Position numbers and translations under genes: made by a program. Shown in pieces: positions 56,466 through 64,000 of a stretch of DNA of 64,000 nucleotides (position 1 is its first letter; each line of letters begins with the position of its first letter). The DNA is taken from assembly GCF_017086365.1 (NCBI RefSeq), contig NZ_CP070969.1, forward strand, positions 4,836,001 through 4,900,000. Direction: 5' to 3'. A model generated the notes under the pieces. That model searched no databases and was not told where the DNA came from. It was given only the letters and a program-made list of their open reading frames with translations. The DNA comes from Paenibacillus tianjinensis. GTDB taxonomy: Bacteria > Bacillota > Bacilli > Paenibacillales > Paenibacillaceae.

Positions 56466-58029
56466 TGTCCGCGATCTCTCCTATTGTTCTGCTGAACAGC
56501 GTATCGAGGTCCAGCTGATACCCCTTGCTTCCCAGCTGCCAGATGATCTCCATCGCCTTGATGGAATCCCCGCCCACATCCAGGAACGTCTGCTCTGCGG
56601 TTAATTCGCTGCTCAGCACACTCGTCATCACCTTCATAATTTCATTCCGGCTCTCATTGGCCTTACAATTGCCACTTATAATCTCCTGGATGTCCGTTTT
56701 GCCGTTCGTATTCATAGGAATAATATCCACCACCTTCACTGTAGGAACCATATACTCAGGCAGCCGGCTTCTCAAATGGCCCCGCAGCTGCTCCAGATTG
56801 ACCTGATCCTTCACGTAGAGCGTGAGCCGTTTACCGTCATAATGCGCCAGGCAATCCTTTTGCAGGCCGAAGTCATAGGCACATTTCTCCACTTCCCCCA
56901 GCTCAATGCGGTAGCCGGAGATTTTGACCTGCCTGTCCTTCCGTTCGACGTAGACAATCTCACCAGCATCATTAAGGTACACGGCATCACCGGTACGGTA
57001 AAAGCGTACTCCATCCTGCTGAAGCAGGACTCTGCGGCTGGCCTCTTCATCTCCCAGATAGCCGCGCATCACACCGGAATCCGCAATCAGAAGCTCCCCT
57101 TGCTGCCCTTGCGGCACCTGAAGGTTATTGTCGCCTACAATCATGAACGTTCCCTGGTCAAACAGTCTGCCGATAGGCATATCTTGTTCGGCACCAGTGA
57201 CTTTGTGGGAGGTGGCAAAAACGGTCGTCTCCGTGGGTCCGTATACATGCAGGACGGTGCAGTGCCGGGCGGCTTCCTGCAGATGATGCACCGAGCAGCG
57301 CTCACCGCCGGTCAGAACCAGCGATACCTTCCTGAACAGCTCCGGGGCCTCATCCACATACAGATTGAACAGCCGTGTGGTCAGAAACAGGGTGTCGATA
57401 TCCTTGAACCTTTCAGGTACATTTTCGCAATCCAGGCTGTCATCTTTACTGATCAGCTTCAGCGTCATGCCGTTCAGCAGCCCGCCAAAAATCTCATACA
57501 CCGAGGCATCGAACTCCAGCGGAGCCAGCTGGCCCATTACATTGCCGCTGTAGAAGCTGGGTTCATTCACAATTTTGGCGATCGAATGATCTTCAATAGC
57601 TACCGCCTTCGGCTCTCCCGTTGAGCCTGAGGTGAAGATAATGTACAGCAGGCTGTCCGGCTTTCTTACCGCTTCCGGAAGCTCGTCTGCATGGCCGCCT
57701 TCTGCCCAGTCTACCTGATGCACACTAAGCTTGGCCTGAACCAGCGCCTTCATCTTCTCCTTGCGGTAGTCCGGATAGGCTTCAGGAATGACACAATAGG
57801 CGGCTCCGGCCCGGATGGTGCCGATCATGAGTGCAATAGCTTCGATTCTGCTGACGCATTCGATGGCGACCACATCCCCTTCACCGACTCCCTGCCTGCG
57901 CAGACAGGCGGCAATCCCGCGGGTTAGCTCGTCCAGCTGCTGATATGTAAGGGTGCGGGTATCGTCCAGAATCGCCTGTTTATCCTGGTATATATTAAAC
58001 TTTTTGTTAAATATTTCTGATAAATTCAT
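56449..58029 (-). CDS. Stand-alone NRPS module: adenylation domain plus carrier
   Basis: A 526-residue protein. The adenylation domain is canonical: A3 FTSGSTGEPK (132-141), A4 FDASVYE, A5 YGPTE (263-267), A7 YRTGD (344-348), A8 RKDRQVKISGYRIELGE, catalytic Lys444 (NTNGKTD). The carrier domain has Ser489 (VGGDSI). It is clearly a paralogue of the 535-residue adenylation-carrier protein in the same operon but differs at the pocket positions I could line up (for example Tyr versus Ile after FDASV/I), so the two probably use different substrates. Start ATG at 58029 behind GGGGGCT. Confidence 0.92.
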   Translation of the reverse strand: MNLSEIFNKKFNIYQDKQAILDDTRTLTYQQLDELTRGIAACLRRQGVGEGDVVAIECVSRIEAIALMIGTIRAGAAYCVIPEAYPDYRKEKMKALVQAKLSVHQVDWAEGGHADELPEAVRKPDSLLYIIFTSGSTGEPKAVAIEDHSIAKIVNEPSFYSGNVMGQLAPLEFDASVYEIFGGLLNGMTLKLISKDDSLDCENVPERFKDIDTLFLTTRLFNLYVDEAPELFRKVSLVLTGGERCSVHHLQEAARHCTVLHVYGPTETTVFATSHKVTGAEQDMPIGRLFDQGTFMIVGDNNLQVPQGQQGELLIADSGVMRGYLGDEEASRRVLLQQDGVRFYRTGDAVYLNDAGEIVYVERKDRQVKISGYRIELGEVEKCAYDFGLQKDCLAHYDGKRLTLYVKDQVNLEQLRGHLRSRLPEYMVPTVKVVDIIPMNTNGKTDIQEIISGNCKANESRNEIMKVMTSVLSSELTAEQTFLDVGGDSIKAMEIIWQLGSKGYQLDLDTLFSRTIGEIADNVSNG

Positions 58030-58039
58030 ATTGAGCCCC

Positions 58040-59209
58040 CTATTCTGCTAAATGATCAAGCCTGGTGCTGAATTCGCTGATGATTGCAGAAACCTGTTCC
58101 TCCGTATATTTAGCCTTGCTGTATTCGGCTTCAATCCCATTCTCCTGCCGGTAACAATACACCCGGATATAGAGCTGGAACTTGCACATCCTGTCCGCCG
58201 GGATATACCGGAAATGCCTGAACATATCCTCTTCATAGGAGTACATCACTGGATATTCAGTCATTCCCGGCAGCTCATTGCTGCGGTTCATGAGCGTCTG
58301 AAGATTATCCCGGTGAATCGTTCTGATCCTGTCCTCCGTTGTACCGGCTGCTTGCATCCGCTTCGGCATGAGCCGCACGTAGCAGCCTGCCTCCGTGAAA
58401 TTCCCCAGGCTCATGCGCCAGTTGCCAATGGCGCCGTAGGTATCTCCGCTGCAGCAGCGGCTCAGCACTTCCTCCAGCACGCCTTGAAACACGGCGTTTT
58501 TGGTTACATTCAGCTGCTTGGCCAGCCGCTGAACAGCCTCCTGCCGGTTATTATCCAGCGGAACTGTAAGCCTTCCGACACCAGGGACCGGCTTGTCCTG
58601 CAGCTCAGGCAGCTTCAGCAGCCTGCCGGTTGCTTCCGGTGCACCGGGGTTATCCCGCTGCAGCTCGCAGATTCTGCGGTAGCTGGACAATGGAAGCGAA
58701 GCCTGCGGCGGAACCTCCTGTCCTTCCAGCAGCCTGCCGGTAAAATCCTGTTCAAACCGGCGGATGCCCAGCCCGTCAATCACGATATGATGAAACTCTA
58801 CCCAGAGATACCGCTCATCCCGCCATTCCAGAAAGGCCAGACGCCATGGATAATCAGCGCTCAGATCAATGCCTGCCAGCAGGTTCCGGATATACTCATC
58901 AGGCGGTTCAATAATCCTGAGGGATTCCACAATGAACTCTTCCGGCTGCAGCGGAGTATAACGCTGGTAAAATTTCCGCAGCTGCGGCTCATACGTATAT
59001 TTCACCTGCAGTGTCTTATGTGCCTTGAACGCTGCATATAAGGCTTCCTTCACAGCTGCATAGCTGATTCCGGGTTCCAGCGGATACAGCAGCGGCAGAC
59101 GGTAGATCGGCAGCTTGTTGCAGATGAACATTTTCCGCTGAATGGAGGTCAGCTCACTGCTCTCCTCCCAGGCTTCCTGGCGGTCTGCCAAGGGTGCATA
59201 ATCAAGCAT
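58040..59209 (-). CDS. Free-standing condensation-type protein
   Basis: A 389-residue protein of the condensation/acyltransferase fold with the active motif FHHIVIDG (His140, His141, Asp145, Gly146). No carrier or adenylation domain is attached. It could catalyse an amide or ester bond between carriers, or release the product. The ATG at 59209 overlaps the stop of the C-T-C gene by 8 nt; the frame is open further upstream (to 59308) but inside that gene. Confidence 0.87.
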   Translation of the reverse strand: MLDYAPLADRQEAWEESSELTSIQRKMFICNKLPIYRLPLLYPLEPGISYAAVKEALYAAFKAHKTLQVKYTYEPQLRKFYQRYTPLQPEEFIVESLRIIEPPDEYIRNLLAGIDLSADYPWRLAFLEWRDERYLWVEFHHIVIDGLGIRRFEQDFTGRLLEGQEVPPQASLPLSSYRRICELQRDNPGAPEATGRLLKLPELQDKPVPGVGRLTVPLDNNRQEAVQRLAKQLNVTKNAVFQGVLEEVLSRCCSGDTYGAIGNWRMSLGNFTEAGCYVRLMPKRMQAAGTTEDRIRTIHRDNLQTLMNRSNELPGMTEYPVMYSYEEDMFRHFRYIPADRMCKFQLYIRVYCYRQENGIEAEYSKAKYTEEQVSAIISEFSTRLDHLAE

Positions 59210-61799
59210 GCTCCGCTTCACCTGCCTTCCCAGTGAGCTCTTGTACTGCGGCGTGCACATCACGGACAATCTGTGCTTCTTCCGCCGGATTATAAATCTG
59301 ATCATCAATATACAGGCTTAAGCGGCATTCTGCGGCGGACAGCTCCAGGTTCAACAGAATCTGGAACTTGGACATCCCTGCGAACTCCAGCGTCCGGTCA
59401 AATAATGTACCTTCGCTGCTGCCTGCAACCAGCGTCTGAAACACGATTGAAGGGAATTCAAGTGTAAATCCGGCGCCGTTCAAATCGTAAATCGATGCCG
59501 CCTGATACCGGTGTGCCGTAGCAAGGCTCTCCCGCAGGACTTCCTCGTCTGCCGCGTTGAAGAAGATTGGCAGCACTCTGGCGAAGGAATGGATGACTTT
59601 CGTCGCGCCCGGTATCACCCTGCCGTGGTATACCGCACCTACATAACCTTGTGTATGATTGAAAGCCAGCGCCAAACGGTTTGTTATGTATGTAAGCAAT
59701 CTGTGTTCCGTCTCGGAATAGGGGGCCTTTTCCACTTGAAAAGCAATCTCATGCACATGATAGCTTCCCTTGGTCAGCATCGGCTTGCCCTGGCTTGGAT
59801 AGGCGTTGTAACGGAGGAGCGGCTGCCAGCCCTGTACGGCATCGCTGATTGCCGCTTCATAGCTTCCGGCAATTTGCGCGTACTGGGCATAATCTACAGG
59901 CCGGCCATTGAAGCTGTCCTCGATCTGGCGAAGCAGCACGGCAAGCCCTACCTGATCGATCAGCATGTGGTGCATATTAAGATACAGGTAGGTCTCTTGC
60001 GTGGAGAGTACCGTGACCAGCCGGATGTCCCACAGCCTTGCACCGCCCTGCAGGCGGAATCCGCTGCTGATACCGTTCAGCTGTTCAAGATCAGCCACAG
60101 TGAGATGCTCAATTTCAACATGCCGGTCCGCTTTAACCTTTCCCGACACCTCACCGTCAGCATAGGAATATTCGGTGAAGAATACATCGTTGCATGCAAT
60201 AACATGCTCGATTACCGCCTGGAGGGCAATTAATTCCGCTGTACCCTGCTCCGAAATCCGGTACGCATATTTCACATCGTACATATTTGAATCTGTAAAC
60301 CGGAAGCTGTCGATGAACAGCACCTTCATAAAGTTCGGACATACATATTCATCCGGTTCCTGTCCGCCCATGTGCAGCGGAACCGCAGTGCCAGCCTTGC
60401 CGAGAATCAGCTGCTTCAGCTCCCGGAGCGTTCCCGATGCATAAATATCCTGATAGCTGAGCTGTACACCAAGATGCTCATAAATATCCGTGATCATCCT
60501 GGCAATATCCATTGAAGAGATGGAGGAGTTGAACAGGTTCTCATCCTCATCCACATCGGGGAACCATTGGCTGCTCCTTTTGGGCTCAGCGCTCCACTCG
60601 GCTGCCGCAGCAGTCTCCAACATAACCAGCGGTGTGATCTGCGCCTTACCGGCTGGCTGGGACAGATCCAGCTGATCCAGCTCCAGCAGCATTTCTTCCA
60701 GACCTTCACACAGGTGCTGCATGAGATGCTGTTCATAACAGACCTCATAATCCAGCTGCGTCTCGTATTCATTAAACTGCAGGTGGTTATTGTACTTGTG
60801 GAGATATTCGCCCAGAGCAAGCCCGGAGAACACCGCCGATTTCCGGTCCAGATCCGGCATTTTTGTATAGGATAGGACGTAATCATACCCGCGATACCCG
60901 AGCAGCTCCATATATTCCTCGTAGGATAGTGCGGCGGATCCGTTAATCGCATGAAACAATTCCTTGAAAATGCTCTGCGCATTACCGGCGTAACTTAAGC
61001 TTTCGTCAATTTGCAGGAGCACCGGGGCAATGTCCGTAAAGTTCCCGATAACACCGGCCTGCTGCCGGTGATCCCGGCGGGACACCACCACGCCGACGAG
61101 GTTCTTCCGCTGCGGCGACAGCAGGGCCAGAGCCAGCAGAATCACACCGAACCGGGTTACTTTCAGTTTACCGGATAATGCGGCAGCTGCCTTAAATGCT
61201 TCGGCTGAGAGCCGGTCCCGGCCATACACCGGTTCGGCATACGGACGGGACTCCTTATCCGTGCGGAGGAACTGCCTGATCTTGTCCGTGTATCCGTCAG
61301 CTATAGTTAGCGGCTTCCCCTGGCCCGCAGGCTCCCGGAAATAACTTCCCTCCTGAAACACCGGAGAATCCTTGGTCAGCAGCTCTTGTTCCAGACAGTC
61401 CAGGAACAGATAAAGGGAATCCCCGTCCATAATCAGATGATGCATCAGAAATTCAATGCAGCGCTCATCCTCTCTCAGGTAAAAGGCGGCTAACTGCTGC
61501 CCTTCAAAAATGGAGATTCTTTGGCCGCGGAGCGAAGTCCCGCTTCTGTAATCCTTGAAGCCGCGGTCCACAGCAAAGAGGTACTGCCCCTCCTGTCTGA
61601 TGATCCTGCCGCTAAAGGCCTCGGCTGCATTCATCACCCGCTGAACGGCCTGCTCCAGGTCTTCCCGGCTCCACCGCTTGTCATAGTGAACCGAGAAATA
61701 AATTCCGTAATCCTTGTTATGCTTCTCTGCATAGAGAATTTTCTGCTGCAGGGGTGTAAGCTCATAGTACCGTGTGCCGTTATCTGGCTCCACTTTCAT
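59202..61799 (-). CDS. Condensation-carrier-condensation protein
   Basis: An 865-residue protein. The first condensation domain has MHHLIMDG (His120, His121, Asp125). A small carrier-like domain follows near 415-468 with Ser429, but its core reads SSISSM instead of GxDSL, with Ser in place of Asp. The second condensation domain has MHHMLIDQ (His610, His611, Asp615), with Gln in place of the final Gly. Domain order C-T-C without adenylation is unusual. It is the first biosynthetic gene after the transporter genes, so it may act at chain start, but this is inference. The ATG at 61799 follows AAAGGAGGAGG. Confidence 0.87.
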   Translation of the reverse strand: MKVEPDNGTRYYELTPLQQKILYAEKHNKDYGIYFSVHYDKRWSREDLEQAVQRVMNAAEAFSGRIIRQEGQYLFAVDRGFKDYRSGTSLRGQRISIFEGQQLAAFYLREDERCIEFLMHHLIMDGDSLYLFLDCLEQELLTKDSPVFQEGSYFREPAGQGKPLTIADGYTDKIRQFLRTDKESRPYAEPVYGRDRLSAEAFKAAAALSGKLKVTRFGVILLALALLSPQRKNLVGVVVSRRDHRQQAGVIGNFTDIAPVLLQIDESLSYAGNAQSIFKELFHAINGSAALSYEEYMELLGYRGYDYVLSYTKMPDLDRKSAVFSGLALGEYLHKYNNHLQFNEYETQLDYEVCYEQHLMQHLCEGLEEMLLELDQLDLSQPAGKAQITPLVMLETAAAAEWSAEPKRSSQWFPDVDEDENLFNSSISSMDIARMITDIYEHLGVQLSYQDIYASGTLRELKQLILGKAGTAVPLHMGGQEPDEYVCPNFMKVLFIDSFRFTDSNMYDVKYAYRISEQGTAELIALQAVIEHVIACNDVFFTEYSYADGEVSGKVKADRHVEIEHLTVADLEQLNGISSGFRLQGGARLWDIRLVTVLSTQETYLYLNMHHMLIDQVGLAVLLRQIEDSFNGRPVDYAQYAQIAGSYEAAISDAVQGWQPLLRYNAYPSQGKPMLTKGSYHVHEIAFQVEKAPYSETEHRLLTYITNRLALAFNHTQGYVGAVYHGRVIPGATKVIHSFARVLPIFFNAADEEVLRESLATAHRYQAASIYDLNGAGFTLEFPSIVFQTLVAGSSEGTLFDRTLEFAGMSKFQILLNLELSAAECRLSLYIDDQIYNPAEEAQIVRDVHAAVQELTGKAGEAEHA

Positions 61800-61831
61800 A
61801 ATGGTCCCCTCCTCCTTTCACGGCAGCTGCT

Positions 61832-62938
61832 CTAAATATCCTGAGTCTTCACCCGGGTAAGCAGCAGGAAGATCACTGCCGCACAGCCAAACAAACTGAT
61901 GAAATGGGTTGTTACAGCGCCGCTGTTTCCTGAGAACCCGCTGAACAATTCTGTATTCAGCTCCGTGATCCACCGGGTAGGCAGAATTCTGGCGAAGCGC
62001 TGCATCCCTTCGGGCATAATCGAGCTGGGCCAGAGTGTTCCTCCGAGCATCGCCAGCGGCAGGGAGACTACCGTTACCAGCAGGCGGCCGGTGGATTGCT
62101 TGGTGGTACGGCTGACCAGCAGCAGGCCAATCCCTGCAGCAATAACATTCAGCAGGCCGTAAGCCAGGACCAGCAGCAGCAGATGAGAGGCGGACAGCTC
62201 CAGGTCAATTCCGAAAGCTCCGCTCATCAGCGCAATCATCAGCAGGAACTGGACGACACCGATTGCTGCAAATACTGAGACAGTCTGGAGATAGTAGCTG
62301 AGCTTATTTTTAGCCGTCAGCAGTACCCGTTCTGTGGTCGAGTGAACCTTATCACCAAGGAACAGCAGCGTATTGGTCATTGTCAGGAACAGCATGATGA
62401 AGACAATCATGTTGAACGTGCTGGTCAGCACCACTGCGTGCGGATTGCCCAGAATACTCGGCTCCACCTTAATCGGTGCCGGGGAACCCTCCATAAGCTT
62501 CATATTCTGCTTGAAGGCTCCTGCATCCGGAGCATTTTTGGCCAGCGTCTGCAGGGAAGAGAAGACGCTGTTCAGCTTCACTTCGAGTGATTTTGAATTG
62601 AAATTGGTTTCTTTGGCATAGCTTTCAATCTTCATTCCATCCGGGCTGGCATACAATTCATCGGCCGTCTGGGAGAAGACAATTCCGAGATTGGCACTGC
62701 TCTTAATGGCACTGTCTGCATCCTCCGCATGAATCAGGGTCACATCCTGCTTTTCCAGCATGGCAGAGACATAAGAGTCAACCGCGGGGTCCGGTGCATA
62801 CAGGGCTAAGGTAACTTTGGTCGCATCGTTATATTGCGTGACTACCATAAAGGTAAAGAGGATCGGCAGCAGCACCATGAATATAAGCGTCAGCCTTCTT
62901 TTCACGATCCGTTTCAAATAGAGTTCAAAGATTCTCAT
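61832..62938 (-). CDS. ABC-2 type transporter permease
   Basis: A 368-residue membrane protein: one N-terminal helix (LTLIFMVLLPILFTFMV), a ~135-residue external domain, then about five helices in the C-terminal half with a stretch AMLGGTLWPSSIMPEGM typical of drug/antibiotic ABC-2 exporters. It starts 1 nt after the stop of a second permease and probably pairs with it. The ATPase partner is not in the window and may lie to the right. Likely exports the operon's product. Confidence 0.88.
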   Translation of the reverse strand: MRIFELYLKRIVKRRLTLIFMVLLPILFTFMVVTQYNDATKVTLALYAPDPAVDSYVSAMLEKQDVTLIHAEDADSAIKSSANLGIVFSQTADELYASPDGMKIESYAKETNFNSKSLEVKLNSVFSSLQTLAKNAPDAGAFKQNMKLMEGSPAPIKVEPSILGNPHAVVLTSTFNMIVFIMLFLTMTNTLLFLGDKVHSTTERVLLTAKNKLSYYLQTVSVFAAIGVVQFLLMIALMSGAFGIDLELSASHLLLLVLAYGLLNVIAAGIGLLLVSRTTKQSTGRLLVTVVSLPLAMLGGTLWPSSIMPEGMQRFARILPTRWITELNTELFSGFSGNSGAVTTHFISLFGCAAVIFLLLTRVKTQDI

Positions 62939-62939
62939 C

Positions 62940-64000
62940 TTATCTGACTCCTTTCCGTGTCAATGAGAAGACGGAGATGATCACAAAGCCTAAGGACAAT
63001 GCCAGCGCATTATAGACAGGCATCAGATGAATTACACCCTGCTGGATATAATCGAACAACGGCTGCTGAAACACCTCGTTAATGCTGAGCTTGCTGAGTG
63101 AGCCGAAATCCAGCTTGATAAATCCGCCGCCGATAAACGTCATGACCGGAATCAGCAGCGAGACAATACCGTCCAGCGCCTTCATGCGGCGTCCAAGCAC
63201 TCCGAGAAACAAACCCAGCGCATTGAAGAAAACCGCTCCCACGATGATGATGAACAGGACCACCAGATTGCTTGCGCCATAGGATACATTGAAGAACAGC
63301 TTGGCACAGAAGACGATGATCAGTCCCTGAATAATGGAGATCGAGCACCCGGTCAGCCATTGGCTGACTACCAGCGACATTTTGGAAAGCGGAGAAATGA
63401 GATAGCGGTCGCCAAGTGCCTCATTGTACTCCTCCTGAATGAAATTCATTGTGTTGGCCAGGCCGTAAAAGAGAATCAGCACCAGCATCGTCACTCCGTA
63501 ATAGCTTAGCCCTGACATATTGCCCGCATCACTCTGCTTCTCTGACGTATTTCCTGCTGTCAGCAGATTGCTGTAAGCATGCTGATACACGATAGGCTGG
63601 TTATTCCGTCCAGACACATCCATCGCCTGATAGCCATCCCCGAAGGCGGAGAGGGTCAATGCTGTGATGTCCACCTTATCGATGTTCTGGTCCTTGCCGT
63701 AGATGGTTACTGCGCTCTCCTGCTTGGCATTCACCCCTTCCGTTAAACCGGCCGGCAGATAAATATATTGGTCATATTCATCAGCCTCCAGAGACTTCCG
63801 GGCCTCCTCCGCGCTCTCCGCGACCGTTACCTTGTACAGCTCTTGGTTCTCCTTGCCTGTCAGAAAGGACACAATATCCTTACCGAGCTGTCCCTTGTCC
63901 TCATTGACCACAACCGTGCGGGTCTGAGTGATGTTGATGGCTCCCGCTGTCTTCTCCGGCTCAGAATGAAACATGGTGGATAAGGCATTGCCGAGGATTA
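62940..64000 (-). CDS. ABC-2 type transporter permease, N-terminus cut by the window edge
   Basis: The frame is open to the right edge (the residues before MFHSEPEK read ILGNALST), so the true start lies outside. What is visible is an external domain (VNEDKGQLGKDIVSFLTGKE ... EYDQYIYLPAGLTEG) followed by about six helices (MLVLILFYGLANTMNFIQEEYNEALGDR). It is similar in plan to the next permease; together they would form the membrane half of an exporter. Confidence 0.88.
   Translation of the reverse strand, partial: ILGNALSTMFHSEPEKTAGAINITQTRTVVVNEDKGQLGKDIVSFLTGKENQELYKVTVAESAEEARKSLEADEYDQYIYLPAGLTEGVNAKQESAVTIYGKDQNIDKVDITALTLSAFGDGYQAMDVSGRNNQPIVYQHAYSNLLTAGNTSEKQSDAGNMSGLSYYGVTMLVLILFYGLANTMNFIQEEYNEALGDRYLISPLSKMSLVVSQWLTGCSISIIQGLIIVFCAKLFFNVSYGASNLVVLFIIIVGAVFFNALGLFLGVLGRRMKALDGIVSLLIPVMTFIGGGFIKLDFGSLSKLSINEVFQQPLFDYIQQGVIHLMPVYNALALSLGFVIISVFSLTRKGVR

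Overview
The window reads as a chromosomal segment of a spore-forming Gram-positive bacterium, most likely Paenibacillus. The basis is family-level resemblance plus gene order: cymR next to mnmA, a hisS-aspS operon behind a T-box, relA-dtd, recJ-apt, secDF-comN, spoVB, yajC-tgt-queA, a SpoIID/LytB-type protein and ruvCAB. Strong AGGAGG-type ribosome binding sites, frequent TTG and GTG starts and many clean intrinsic terminators fit a Firmicute. No species can be named from sequence reading alone.

Positions 1-37200 are conserved housekeeping chromosome: the end of an oligopeptide ABC transporter ATPase (cut by the left edge), cymR, mnmA, rarA, a small HTH protein, helD, an AzgA-type purine permease, tcdA, aspS-hisS with T-box, two small stress-type genes, dtd-relA, a uracil permease, apt, recJ, a cation efflux protein, secF-secD, comN, spoVB, a DUF421 protein, a small membrane protein behind a tandem 62-nt repeat, a PAP2 phosphatase, then ruvC-ruvA-ruvB-spoIID-queA-tgt-yajC.

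Positions 37337-40361 hold an agr-type quorum-sensing system in the order agrB-agrD-agrC-agrA, all on the minus strand. The agrD propeptide gene (39581-39730) is only 49 codons long and overlaps agrB by 8 nt. It encodes a plausible cyclic autoinducer precursor with a Cys-Cys pair and the conserved acidic/proline C-terminal processing signal. Repeats lie upstream of both agrB and agrC.

Positions 40603-64000 (minus strand, running off the right edge) form one tightly coupled operon for a hybrid polyketide/nonribosomal peptide, ending with an Sfp-type phosphopantetheinyl transferase. In transcription order it encodes two ABC-2 permeases (the first cut by the window edge), a condensation-carrier-condensation protein, a free condensation protein, an adenylation-carrier protein, a condensation-carrier protein, a discrete acyltransferase, two AT-less KS-DH-like-KR-ACP modules, a ketosynthase-fold protein that has lost its catalytic residues, a type II thioesterase, a second adenylation-carrier protein, an unrecognised membrane protein and the Sfp enzyme. 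Split, free-standing NRPS parts with a trans-acting AT make an unusual assembly line whose product I cannot predict. The adjacent agr system is a natural candidate regulator, but that link is inferred from position only.
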